Of a stretch of DNA of 10,107 bases, positions 1 through 8,019 are shown one piece after another (position 1 is the stretch's first letter; the number at the start of each line of letters is the position of its first letter). The position numbers were made by a program, and so were the translations under genes. The DNA is taken from the NCBI RefSeq assembly GCF_020741395.1, contig NZ_DYZA01000050.1, positions 1-10,107 of the forward strand. The letters run 5' to 3'. Source of the DNA: Mailhella massiliensis (GTDB lineage Bacteria > Desulfobacterota > Desulfovibrionia > Desulfovibrionales > Desulfovibrionaceae). The notes under the pieces were generated by a model. That model saw nothing but the letters and a program-made list of their open reading frames with translations, made no database searches and was not told the DNA's origin.

Positions 1-228
1 GCTTATAAACAAATACCCATAACCTTTTTACTCCGGTGAACCGCTCCCCCCCAGCATGCTCTTCATCGTCTGTTTTCTCTGGCCATGATGTCGCACAATC
101 CTTTTTCCCACTCCCTGCCCCCGGCATGCGTTCCTTTCAGAGTGCCGCCTGATTCATGTGAACGAGCTTTTTTCCCTCTCACCATCGGCATTGTCTTGAA
201 GCAAAGACAACGCCCCTCCGTCACAGGA
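1..228. other. Non-coding stretch downstream of the HlyD-like gene
   Basis: I see no gene here. On the minus strand, which continues the transporter operon, only a few frames of about a dozen codons or fewer occur, none with a convincing ribosome binding site. A 7-bp inverted repeat (TTGTCTT at 191-197, AAGACAA at 204-210) lies about 20 bases past the adaptor stop. It is AT-rich and no U-tract follows it on the minus strand, so it is a poor terminator candidate. A run of seven C lies at 46-52. The first 35 bases are AT-rich compared with the genes. Confidence 0.5.
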
Positions 229-1740
229 TTATTTCTCACGCAGCGCGTTCTGCTTGGCCTTGAGTATGGGCTTGAGCAGATAATCCAGCACTGTTTTCTT
301 ACCTGTCATGATATCCACAGTAGTCATCATACCGGGCATAATAGGCAGTTCCTCACCATGATAGACGATGGCGGTTTTCGGCGTGCGTACCTTGACCTGA
401 TAGTAGAATTCGCCCCTCTTGTCTTCTATGGTGTCGGCGCTGATCTGCTCCAACACGCCGTCCAGCCCTCCGTAGATGGAATAATCGTAGGCCGAGACCT
501 TTACCATGGCTTTCTGGCCGGGATGCAGGAAGGCCACGTCCGCAGGACGCACCCTTGCTTCCACGAGGAGCGTATCGTCCAACGGCACGATTTCCATAAT
601 GGGTTCGCCGGGCTTGACCACGCCGCCCACGGTATTGATGTAGATCTGCTTTACCGTACCGCGCACCGGGGAACGCAGTTCCGTCCGGGTCACGCGATCG
701 CTGCCTGCGGAAAGCCCTTCACGCAGGGAGGCAAGTTCCAGACTGCGCTTGTTGATCTCCTCCATGAGGGCGGCGTCGAGCTCCGCCCTACGCAGATTCA
801 TGCGGTGCTCCGCCTCGCTGGCCGCGGCCTCCGCGCGGGGAATGGACACGGTAAGTGTGTCTATTTCTCCCTGGGCCTGCACCGCGCGCTCCTGAAGTTC
901 CAAATACTGCACGCGCGAGTAGCTGCGTCGGGCCAGAAGGGGTTCGGCGATGCTGAGCTGCTGGCGTATCAGGGAAAGACTCCGGGTAAGCTGTTCCTTT
1001 CGGGCAAGCTGTTCCTTCACCTCCTGGCGGCGCTGCTCGGCCTGGGCCATGAGCACCTGAAGCTCGGACTCCCTCTGGCGTTCATGGACTGCAAAAGTTT
1101 CCTGCTGCACACGGGTGAGCCTGCGGCCCTGCTCCAGCTGTTCCTCCGTAAGGGTGTAGCCCGTGCCGCGTTCCAGCCAGACGCGCAGGTCTTCCGGCCA
1201 TTGCAGGGCATTTCCCGACACGGAGGCGCGCAGGCGGCGGATGGCGACAAGATTTTCCATGGCCTTGTAAAGCATATCCCGCAGGTTGCTTTCAGCCATT
1301 TCATTGTTCAGGCGGGCAAGCACATCGCCCTTTTCCACAATCTGCCCTTCGTGTACATCCACCCCGCTCAGGATACCGCCCTCAAGGTTCTGGATGATCT
1401 GCGTGCGGGAGGAAGGCACCACCTGCCCTTCCGCGCGGGTGACTTCATCCAGCGTAGCGAACCCCGCCCAGACAACAAACGCCACAAAAAAGAGAAATAC
1501 ACCGAAGGAAAGCCACCGGGCCTTCCTGGTAGGACGACGGGCAAGGGCTGCTTCCACCTCGGCAGCATAAGGCAGATCTTCGGGAAGCAGCCTGCTCGAC
1601 AGGGAAACCGGCTCAAACAGGCTCCGGGCGGGGCCTGCGGGATTCCGGCCGGGCACCCCGCCGAATTCCGGGGGCAGTTCCTGCCTTTCACCGGATATGT
1701 TCTTCTTCTCTTCTTCCATGGGAAAACTCTCTTCAGGCAT
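229..1740 (-). CDS. HlyD/LapC-like type I secretion membrane-fusion adaptor
   Basis: This is the periplasmic adaptor of a type I secretion system. It would link the inner-membrane ABC transporter to an outer-membrane TolC-type channel. The 503-residue protein has a cytoplasmic Pro/Glu-rich N-terminus, one membrane anchor at about residues 76-93 and a first lipoyl half-motif at about 116-146 (IIQNLEGGILSGVDVHEGQ). A long Glu/Gln/Arg-rich coiled-coil hairpin spans about 205-345, the second lipoyl half starts near 351 (TELRSPVRGTVKQIYINTVG), and a beta-barrel region runs to about 480. The C-terminal GMMTTVDIMTGKKTVLDYLL is typical of this family. It starts 35 bases after the ABC gene stop, so the two are almost surely cotranscribed. 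The ATG at 1740 has a GGGAG about 12 bases upstream; the ATG at 1719 (MEEEKK) behind GAAGAGAG is an alternative. It appears intact. Family call is firm; the specific cargo is inferred from context. Confidence 0.95.
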   Translation of the reverse strand: MPEESFPMEEEKKNISGERQELPPEFGGVPGRNPAGPARSLFEPVSLSSRLLPEDLPYAAEVEAALARRPTRKARWLSFGVFLFFVAFVVWAGFATLDEVTRAEGQVVPSSRTQIIQNLEGGILSGVDVHEGQIVEKGDVLARLNNEMAESNLRDMLYKAMENLVAIRRLRASVSGNALQWPEDLRVWLERGTGYTLTEEQLEQGRRLTRVQQETFAVHERQRESELQVLMAQAEQRRQEVKEQLARKEQLTRSLSLIRQQLSIAEPLLARRSYSRVQYLELQERAVQAQGEIDTLTVSIPRAEAAASEAEHRMNLRRAELDAALMEEINKRSLELASLREGLSAGSDRVTRTELRSPVRGTVKQIYINTVGGVVKPGEPIMEIVPLDDTLLVEARVRPADVAFLHPGQKAMVKVSAYDYSIYGGLDGVLEQISADTIEDKRGEFYYQVKVRTPKTAIVYHGEELPIMPGMMTTVDIMTGKKTVLDYLLKPILKAKQNALREK

Positions 1741-1775
1741 TGTACCGCGCGGCTCCCGCTGCGCCGGAAAAAGGC

Positions 1776-4136
1776 TTACTCTCCCGCTCCGGGAACGTCG
1801 CTTTCCGCTCCTGCCCCTGCGTTATCTCTCTTCCCCGCCGCCTTCACGGTGGAAACTCTGACCGTGCTCCCCTTCAACGAAGGCTTCGGGGCATCTGCGG
1901 CTGCGGCCGGCTTTGTTTTTGCTGAAGCATGGGCGTTTTCTTCCCCCTTCTGCCTTGCATAGGCGCCTTTGGCTCCCCGCCCCGTCTGAAGCTTCTGAAG
2001 CACGGCGTCGCGCGGGCCGTCCATGATCACTCTGCCCGCTTCCATGACGATGAGCCTGTCCACAATGCGCAGCATGCTGAGCCGGTGAGTAATGAGAATA
2101 AGTGTTTTGTCACCCAGAATAGGCTCAAGGCGCTGCTGCACAAGGCGCTCGGAATCCACGTCCATGTTGCTGGTAGGCTCATCAAGGATGAGAACATCCG
2201 GATCTCGCACCAGGGCGCGCGCAAGCCCCACGGCCTGCCTCTGCCCGCCGGACAGATTGCGCCCCTGCTCTCCCACCTGCGCGCCGTAGCCCGCCGGATG
2301 ACTTTTCACGATATCGGCCACCCCGGAAACTGCGGATGCCCGCAAAATGAGATGGTCGTTGATGGTGGGATCGCCGAGGGCGATATTGTCGCGCACCGTG
2401 CCGTAGAAAAGAATGACTTCCTGAGGCAGATAGCCCACGCGACTGCGCAAGTCGGCCGTGGCAAGCTGCCGTATATCCACCCCTCCGAAGGACACCGCGC
2501 CCTCCCCTGGAGGATAAAGGCCGATGAGGAGCTTGCCCAGGGAGCTTTTTCCCGACCCCATCCTGCCGATGACCCCCACCTTTTCGCCCGGCCGTATGCG
2601 CAGGCTCACGCCGTCGAGCGCGGGCGTCTGTGCGCCGGGATAGGTGAAACTCACGTTGTCCATGACGAATTCGCTGACAAGGGAGCCGAAGTCCATGCAG
2701 GCGGACTGATCCTGATTTTCGGAAGGAAGCTCCATGAGCGTATCCAGCGCCTTGAGCGACACGCGGGAATTCTGGAGCCTGGTCAGAAGCGAGGCGAGCT
2801 GGAGCAGCGGGGCCATGATGCGCCCTACAAGGATATTGCAGCCGATGAGTCCCCCCATGCTCATTTCCCCCGCACCTATGCGGTACACGCCCCAGATGAC
2901 CATGCCCACGGTAACAAGCTGCGTGGTAAAGGTTGCGAAACTCACGGCACGGGTGCTGTACTTGCGGGCCTCGTTGGACGATTGCGCGGAAATACCCGCC
3001 ACAGCCTCCCACAGGCGCTGCATGCGGCTTTCGGCCATGCAGCCTTTTACGGTTTCCAGGCCGTTCACCATTTCCACAAGCAGGGCGTTCTTCTGCATGT
3101 TGTGGCGGTAGCTTTTTTCCGCGCTCCTGCGCGCGGCCATCTGCAGATACACACCCACGCCGAGAAGCACTGGCATGGCCACAAGGGGCAGTATGACGAG
3201 CGGCCCTCCTATGAAGGCAAGCAGAACGAAAAACAGGGCAAGGAAGGGAATATCGATACAGGCGAGAAAGGTGGTGGAACTGAAGAACTCGCGCAGCGAT
3301 TCAAATTCCCTCAGGTTGTTCACCAGCGCGCCCGTGGATTCGGGCTTGGCGTCCATACGCATGGAAAGAACCTTGTCGATGAGCTTGCTGGAAAGCACAA
3401 CATCCGCGTTGCGGCCCGCGAGATCCACAAAATGGCTGCGCATGGTGCGCAAAAGAAAGTCGAACACATAGGCGAGCGTCACACCAGCGGCAAGCACCCA
3501 CAATGTTTCATAGGCGTTGTTGGGAATGACTCTGTCGTACACGTTCATCACGAAAAGGGAACTCACCACGGCAATGGTGTTCACCACCACACTTGCCAAG
3601 GCCACATGCCGGTAAATGGGCATGTAAAAGCGAAGCACATCCCAGAACCAGCGCTTGCTTTCCTTACGTCGCACGGGCTCCGTGCGGGCATCGGCTCTGC
3701 TTTCCAGCGCGCCGAACACGGCATAGCCGGAATACTGTTCCTCCAACGCAGCCCGGGGCATGTCCCGGGCCTCATCACCCAGCTCGGGCAGAATAATCGC
3801 GGCATTTTCCTTATCCAGCTTTGCGAGCACGCAGGAAGCATCGCCTTTCAGAAGAAGAATACAGGGCAGCGTAAGAGGAGAAATATCCTCGAGCTTCGGA
3901 CGATACATCACCCGGCCTTTCAACCCCGCCCTCTCCGCCGCGCGCAGACAGGCCCCGGCGCTTATCTTTTCGGAACCGGAAAGCCCCGCAAGAAGGAACT
4001 GCGGGGAAACATGCCTGCCCTTCAGACGTATAAGGAGGGAAAGGCTGCGCAGGAGCGGGGGCATGAAATCCACTTCCGAGGGAGAAAGCGGAGCCATTGC
4101 CGGGGAGGTGGAAACGGGCCTCGGGGATTCACTCAT
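1776..4136 (-). CDS. Type I secretion ABC transporter with degenerate C39-like domain (LapB/HlyB type)
   Basis: This inner-membrane ATPase/permease drives one-step export of a C-terminally signalled substrate. In the 786 residues, an N-terminal peptidase-C39-like domain (about 24-142) lacks the catalytic Cys at its expected start, so it would bind rather than cleave substrate, as in HlyB- and LapB-type exporters. Membrane segments lie at about 178-200, 211-230, 290-333 and 403-442. The nucleotide-binding domain has Walker A GRMGSGKSS (524-532), Q-loop Gln572, signature LSGGQ (628-632), Walker B VLILDEP (648-654) and switch His684, all intact. An odd Ala/Lys-rich tail of about 70 residues (about 716-786) follows the normal end of the family. 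The ATG at 4136 is supported by AAGAGG six bases upstream. The adaptor gene follows after 35 bases. The neighbouring adhesin is the obvious substrate by location. Confidence 0.96.
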   Translation of the reverse strand: MSESPRPVSTSPAMAPLSPSEVDFMPPLLRSLSLLIRLKGRHVSPQFLLAGLSGSEKISAGACLRAAERAGLKGRVMYRPKLEDISPLTLPCILLLKGDASCVLAKLDKENAAIILPELGDEARDMPRAALEEQYSGYAVFGALESRADARTEPVRRKESKRWFWDVLRFYMPIYRHVALASVVVNTIAVVSSLFVMNVYDRVIPNNAYETLWVLAAGVTLAYVFDFLLRTMRSHFVDLAGRNADVVLSSKLIDKVLSMRMDAKPESTGALVNNLREFESLREFFSSTTFLACIDIPFLALFFVLLAFIGGPLVILPLVAMPVLLGVGVYLQMAARRSAEKSYRHNMQKNALLVEMVNGLETVKGCMAESRMQRLWEAVAGISAQSSNEARKYSTRAVSFATFTTQLVTVGMVIWGVYRIGAGEMSMGGLIGCNILVGRIMAPLLQLASLLTRLQNSRVSLKALDTLMELPSENQDQSACMDFGSLVSEFVMDNVSFTYPGAQTPALDGVSLRIRPGEKVGVIGRMGSGKSSLGKLLIGLYPPGEGAVSFGGVDIRQLATADLRSRVGYLPQEVILFYGTVRDNIALGDPTINDHLILRASAVSGVADIVKSHPAGYGAQVGEQGRNLSGGQRQAVGLARALVRDPDVLILDEPTSNMDVDSERLVQQRLEPILGDKTLILITHRLSMLRIVDRLIVMEAGRVIMDGPRDAVLQKLQTGRGAKGAYARQKGEENAHASAKTKPAAAADAPKPSLKGSTVRVSTVKAAGKRDNAGAGAESDVPGAGE

Positions 4137-4142
4137 GATGCA

Positions 4143-4148
4143 CCTCTT
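4143..4148 (-). promoter_or_regulatory. Ribosome binding site of the ABC transporter gene, partly inside a hairpin
   Basis: AAGAGG on the minus strand lies six bases before the ATG at 4136 and decides that start. Its first three bases (4146-4148) are also the end of the 3' arm of the hairpin at 4146-4175, so pairing would partly hide the site. Confidence 0.6.
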
Positions 4149-4175
4149 CGGGCTGCCTTCCGGGCATACCCGAAG
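4146..4175 (-). promoter_or_regulatory. 5'-UTR hairpin abutting the ABC transporter ribosome binding site
   Basis: Read on the minus strand, CTTCGGG (4175-4169) pairs with CCCGAAG (4152-4146). Inside, TGCC pairs with GGCA around a CGGAA loop, with a small asymmetric internal loop (TA against G) between the stems, giving 11 base pairs in 30 bases. The 3' arm runs into the AAGAGG site of the transporter. If transcription starts where the promoter at 4180-4208 predicts, this hairpin is the very 5' end of the mRNA. It could modulate translation or protect the transcript. The structure is seen; the role is inferred. Confidence 0.5.
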
Positions 4176-4179
4176 CTGG

Positions 4180-4208
4180 TTTTAATAGGGGCGGCCAAGG
4201 CGTGTCAA
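4180..4208 (-). promoter_or_regulatory. Candidate sigma-70-type promoter for the ABC-HlyD operon
   Basis: A perfect TTGACA (-35) lies at 4208-4203 on the minus strand. The -10 is either TTAAAA (4185-4180, 17-base spacer, three of six matches) or TATTAA (4187-4182, 15-base spacer, four of six). Transcription would begin near 4175, giving a leader of about 40 bases that starts with the hairpin. The site lies in the 134-base gap after the glycosyltransferase stop, so the transporter operon can be expressed independently of the genes before it. Confidence 0.45.
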
Positions 4209-4270
4209 TGGAGGGCAACATTTTCAGGGAAAATACACAGCCGGTCCGCGCCTTCCCCTGCCGGGCAGCG

Positions 4271-5381
4271 TCAGGGCTCCTTTTTCTTCCGCCGCTCATA
4301 TTCCCTGAGCAGAAGCTTCATGTGAAAAGCCGTCACTTCCTTCTGATCGAAGCGGGCGAGCACCTCCCTCCGCGCCGCATCCTGCGCGGGGCGAAGGTCC
4401 CCCTTCAGCAGAGAAAGGAGAAAGCGGCTTATCTCCTCTCCCCTGCGGAAGAAAAAGGCGTTCTCCCCATGATGCAGGAAGGAAGGCCCCTCCCCTTCAG
4501 GCAGCACGGGAAGAACCCCGCAGCTCATGGCCTCAAGCAGCATGGAAGCGGGTGGCGCGCTCCCACACCAGCAGGGAGGCGGCACGCAGCAGATTGCGGT
4601 ACTGCTCCAGCGAAAGCGTGCCCGGCAGATGCAGCCGCTCTTTCTGCGGCATGGCCTCGCGCGCCTCCTTCCAGCGCTCCCACACGGCGCGGCCCTCGCA
4701 CAGCACGGCCGCATGGCAGCGCCCGCGCTCTTCCAGAAGTCCCCCCACGGCGTGCACGGCCTCTTCCGGCCCCAGCCTGCCGGTATGGAACAGCGCAAAT
4801 TCCGGCCCTCCGGTCCCGCCCGGGGAAAACCACTCCGTGTTCACCGCACAGGGCGCGTCCAGCCCGTGCGCCAGACGGGAGGAAAAAAGACTCCCCTCCC
4901 CCGCGCCCGTGCAGACAAAGGCGTGACAGCTCACGGCGTAGCGGCATTGCAGAAGGTGCCGGGTGAAGCCGGTCTCGCCCCGGGCCCCGGCGCCGGGAAA
5001 GACGGACGCCCCGGCCCAGCCCACGCGGAAGGCGTGAGGAAAGGCCTCGTCGCAGAAAAGCCCGTAGCCGTCATCCGCCGAGACCAGCGCCATGTCCGGC
5101 GCAAGGTCCATGTCCGCAAGACGGAGAAAGGCGTGCAGCGCCTGCGCGCCGGCAGCAAGGGCCGCGTCCAGCCCCGGCGCGTGCCGGGAGGAGCCTGAGG
5201 CGCGGCTCTCCTTCGGCGGCGCAAGCGTGACGCGCCGCACCCCGGGCAGGGAAAAGTCCCTGCGCCGGAAACCGGAAGCGAACAGCACGTCGTGCCCGGC
5301 CTGCGCAAAGGCGGCGGCCAGCGGCCCGAATGTGCCGGGAAAGGCGTGGTTGACAAACAAAATCCGCATACTCTCATCCAT
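4271..5381 (-). pseudogene. Family 4-like glycosyltransferase, split by a +1 frameshift
   Basis: This is a GT-B fold glycosyltransferase. MRILFVNHAFPGTFGPLAAA, near the start, is the nucleotide-sugar transferase opening seen in the Glyco_trans_4_3-like group. The first frame runs 5381 to a TGA at 4533-4535 (282 residues). The conserved C-terminal part (PASMLLEAMSCGVLPVLPEG, then a tail to KKKEP) is in another frame ending at 4271. The two parts join cleanly if one base is removed near 4540-4565, for instance in the GGG at 4562-4564. The total of 1111 bases (370 codons plus one) fits a single extra base, and about 369 residues is normal for the family. The start could be the ATG at 5381 or 5369; the longer frame from 5510 has no ribosome site. 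A real lesion, a programmed shift and a sequencing error cannot be told apart here. Its place beside the adhesin makes adhesin or envelope glycosylation possible, but nothing in the sequence proves a substrate. Confidence 0.8.
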
Positions 5382-5392
5382 CGGCAGGCCGC

Positions 5393-5406
5393 CCTGCACA
5401 TGCAGG
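5393..5406 (-). promoter_or_regulatory. Small hairpin just upstream of the glycosyltransferase start
   Basis: On the minus strand CCTGC pairs with GCAGG around an ATGT loop, ending 11 bases before the ATG at 5381. The GCAGGG here is the only ribosome-site-like stretch before that start, so it would be hidden when the hairpin forms. The stem is only five pairs and may be chance in GC-rich DNA. Confidence 0.25.
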
Positions 5407-5548
5407 TCGCCAGGATCAGGCCCCGGAGCGGCACGGCAGCCCCTGCGTCCCAAAACATTCCGTACCGGCCATGTTCGCATGGGCGGCCCGTGCCGTAAAG
5501 ACCTCCCCATGAAGAAGCGACCCGCGCCAGAAAGGCCGGGCCGCCGGG

Positions 5549-5581
5549 AAAAGTGCCGGGGCGGCCCGAAGACCGCCCCGG
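5549..5581 (-). terminator. Strong intrinsic terminator after the adhesin gene
   Basis: Eight bases past the adhesin TGA, the minus strand forms an 11-bp GC-rich stem (CCGGGGCGGTC against GGCCGCCCCGG, with one G-U pair) closed by an ultra-stable C(UUCG)G tetraloop, followed by CACTTTT. The stem spans 5556-5581 and the T run is 5552-5549. It should end the adhesin transcript, so the glycosyltransferase would need its own promoter or readthrough. Confidence 0.85.
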
Positions 5582-5589
5582 GGAAAGGG

Positions 5590-8019
5590 TCAGCCGTTGC
5601 TGTTCTGGAGCAGGAAGACCTGCTGCGCCGCGGCGTCGTCGTCAGGCGTCACATCCTGAAGCGCCGAGCTGTCCAGTTGCAGGGTAAGATCCGCCCCGCC
5701 GTTGAAGTCGTAGGTACCGTCAGCCTGCTCCGTCCACTTCGTCATGTCCAGCGTAAGGGTCTCATGGCCGTCTGTATCGACATTGATGCTGATGCCGTAA
5801 TCGGCAGCCAACTGTTCCATGCTGGTCAGGCTGAGGGCATCACTGCCCTTGATGAGCACTTCTATGCCTTCCACATTGGGCTTGTCGTCGCCGCCCGCAA
5901 GCAGTGCATCCAGCGTAAGGTCACTGTCCGTGGACACCATGAAGTCGATGCCTTCGCCGCCGTCCACCAGCAGGTCGTTTGCGTCATAGACGATGATGTC
6001 GTTGCCGCTGCCGTCGAAGATGGTGTCGTCTCCTGCGCCGCCATGGATGATGTCGGCGCCGTTGCCGATGGTGGTATCGGTACCCGGCGTCTGGTCCACC
6101 ACTTCCAGAGGCACATTGACCGTAGTACTGACGACGTCGCCGTCGGCGTCCTGGGTCTTGAAGACAAGCTCGAACTGGTTGGATTCTCCCTCTTCACCGA
6201 TAACACGGAACTGTTCGTACTGTTCCATGGTCCAGTTACCGTTCTTGTCCAGCGTGGCGGTGAAGAGTTGCTCGCCGCTCTCCAGCGTGCCTTCCAGAAT
6301 GGCATCGCCGGAAGAGCCTTCGCTGAACGTCAGCGTCACCTCTGTCTCCACTCCGTCCATCAGAGCCGTGATAGCGCCGGAGATACCGTCCTGACTGAGC
6401 GAGCCTTCCTTCACCATACCGGCGAGGTCGAACTGGGCGTGAATGTCCGCATAGGCGACTGCAAAGCCGTCCGCACCGGACTCAGCCGTCACCGTGCCTT
6501 CGCTGACGATGATAGGGTCGTCGCGCTTGGTGATGAAGTCGATGCCCTGAATGGTGAAGTCGCTTTTTTCATTCGGGAATTCAGGCGTTCTGTTGTCCAC
6601 GGCGGAGATGACTACCATGTCGAAGCCGCCCAGCACCACATCCGAAGAATTGAGAGTGTACTTGCCGTCCGGCGAATTGTCCTCCACCAGCGTGCTGCCC
6701 ACAATCTGACCGTCACGGTAGAAGGTGACCAGCGCCTTTTCGGACACATGCTCATACGCCGTCGTGCCGGCGGGGCCGTCTCCGTTGTAGAACGCGCCGA
6801 AGTCGATGGTCACGCCGTAGGCCAGCTGGCCGCCGAGGTCGAACACCACGGCTTCACTGGCATTGCCGCCGATGACGCTGATTTCCTCATTATGCTCACC
6901 GACATCCACGGTCAGGCCCCAGTCGGCCTTGTCGCTGCCATAATCCTTGTACGGCGAGTACTTCAGGTTATAGAGTCTGTGGTAGGTTATGTCGCTTATC
7001 TGCACGTCGTTACCGGAACCCGAGTAGGTCACCTTGGCGGCATACATGGTCACGCCGTCCCAGCCGGCAAGCTCGGAGCTGGGCCCAAGATTCTGCCCGC
7101 CTGTACCCAGCGTGAAGTCCACGGCCTCACCGTTCTCCAGATTGCCTGCGCCGCCGCCGGGAACCAGCGAGGTAGTGCCGGAAGCGGAGATGGTAGGCAC
7201 GTCGTCCACGATGGTCACGGTAATGGTACTGTTCGCCTCGGAGCCGTCCACGTCCGTCACGGTCACGGCAAGATTATAGGAAACCTGCGTGTCCCATTCG
7301 GCCTTATAACCATGCTCCGTGGTGTTGTCGTTCAGCGTGTAGATGAACGTCAGCTTGCCCGTGGCCGCGTCGAAGCCCGTCACGGTGAGAACGCCTTCAT
7401 CCGTGGGAACATTGCGGTCTATCGAGATGTTCGTGAGGGCGCCGTTGATAACCACTTCCTTGCTGCCGATGACGACGCTGTCCACACCGGCGGGCGCACT
7501 GATGCTCAGCGAGCCTTCGGCCGTGGTGGGCATCTTGCCGGGGATGGAGCCGTCTGCAAGGCCGGATTCATAGACCGTCAGACTGTCGGAGCCCACCGTC
7601 ACGCCGTTGTCCACACCGTTGATGGTGATGGTCACCTTGCCTTCGGCAACGTCGCCGTCCGCATCCGTATAGGTGTAGGTAAATTCTTCCGTCAGCGTTT
7701 CGCCGTCGGAAAGATCCTTTACTGCCGCATTGGTGTTGTCGAGCGTGTAGGAGTAGGTGCCGTCGCCGTTCAGCGTGATGTCGCCGTACTTTCCGCTCTG
7801 GTTCGCATCCCAGGCGAAGGTGGCATCGGAGTCCGCACCGGCCACCGCGCCTTCCAGCGCGTTGCCCGTGACGGCATTGCTGTCTCCTTCCGTCACCGTA
7901 TGCGTGAAGCTTTCGATGGAAGGCACGTCGTCCACGATGGTCACGGTAATGGTGCTGTTCGCCTCGGTGCCGTCCACGTCCGTCACGGTCACGGCAAGAT
8001 TATGGGAAACCTGCGTGTC
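5590..8019 (-). CDS. C-terminal fragment of the adhesin with RTX repeats and secretion signal (no start of its own)
   Basis: This is the continuation of the adhesin frame after the TAG. It holds the end of the first repeat, the second full repeat, the unrecognised module (about 6510-7140), a further domain starting near SEGTVTAESG, the RTX nonapeptides at about 5985-6075, and the C-terminal region with DALLAGGDDKPNVEGIEV and LTLDMTKWTEQADGTYDFNG, typical of type I secreted adhesins. The nearest start-like codon is a GTG at 7992. In the parallel repeat copy this is an ordinary Val inside VTVTDVDG and no ribosome site precedes it, so independent translation is unlikely. Confidence 0.7.
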   Translation of the reverse strand, partial: DTQVSHNLAVTVTDVDGTEANSTITVTIVDDVPSIESFTHTVTEGDSNAVTGNALEGAVAGADSDATFAWDANQSGKYGDITLNGDGTYSYTLDNTNAAVKDLSDGETLTEEFTYTYTDADGDVAEGKVTITINGVDNGVTVGSDSLTVYESGLADGSIPGKMPTTAEGSLSISAPAGVDSVVIGSKEVVINGALTNISIDRNVPTDEGVLTVTGFDAATGKLTFIYTLNDNTTEHGYKAEWDTQVSYNLAVTVTDVDGSEANSTITVTIVDDVPTISASGTTSLVPGGGAGNLENGEAVDFTLGTGGQNLGPSSELAGWDGVTMYAAKVTYSGSGNDVQISDITYHRLYNLKYSPYKDYGSDKADWGLTVDVGEHNEEISVIGGNASEAVVFDLGGQLAYGVTIDFGAFYNGDGPAGTTAYEHVSEKALVTFYRDGQIVGSTLVEDNSPDGKYTLNSSDVVLGGFDMVVISAVDNRTPEFPNEKSDFTIQGIDFITKRDDPIIVSEGTVTAESGADGFAVAYADIHAQFDLAGMVKEGSLSQDGISGAITALMDGVETEVTLTFSEGSSGDAILEGTLESGEQLFTATLDKNGNWTMEQYEQFRVIGEEGESNQFELVFKTQDADGDVVSTTVNVPLEVVDQTPGTDTTIGNGADIIHGGAGDDTIFDGSGNDIIVYDANDLLVDGGEGIDFMVSTDSDLTLDALLAGGDDKPNVEGIEVLIKGSDALSLTSMEQLAADYGISINVDTDGHETLTLDMTKWTEQADGTYDFNGGADLTLQLDSSALQDVTPDDDAAAQQVFLLQNSNG
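5985..6075 (-). other. RTX calcium-binding nonapeptide block of the adhesin
   Basis: The encoded stretch contains GNGADIIHG, GAGDDTIFD and GSGNDIIVY, two or three glycine/aspartate nonapeptides of the GGxGxDxux kind. In this family they bind calcium outside the cell and fold the export end of the protein. The block is short compared with toxins, which is usual for adhesins. It lies after the TAG, so the truncated product lacks it. Confidence 0.85.
7204..7929 (-). repeat. Tandem repeat unit 2 of the adhesin (726 bp)
   Basis: This copy starts at the DVP codons at 7929 and ends where the next IVDDVPT motif appears at 7203. Its offset from unit 1 is exactly 726 bases at several landmarks (for example the GTCGTC at 8653, 7927 and 7201). 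By eye the two copies are about 95 percent identical in DNA. It carries the intact TGG at 7294-7296. Confidence 0.9.

Noticed and set aside
191..210. A hairpin after the adaptor gene as an operon terminator
   Set aside because: The seven-pair AT-rich stem is followed by no U-tract in the direction of transcription.
85..1962. A plus-strand open frame of 625 codons opposite the adaptor gene
   Set aside because: It is an antisense shadow of the HlyD-like gene, with no ribosome site and no recognisable domain.
1929..4325. A plus-strand open frame of 798 codons opposite the ABC transporter
   Set aside because: It is an antisense shadow of a clearly recognised transporter; the translation is His/Gly/Arg-rich and resembles no protein.
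5382..5510. An N-terminal extension of the glycosyltransferase from the ATG at 5510
   Set aside because: There is no ribosome site before 5510, the extra 43 residues are Arg/Gly/Pro-rich, and family homology begins at MRILFVNH (5369).
7990..7992. GTG as a start codon for the C-terminal half of the adhesin
   Set aside because: The same codon in the other repeat copy is an internal Val in VTVTDVDG, and no ribosome site precedes it.
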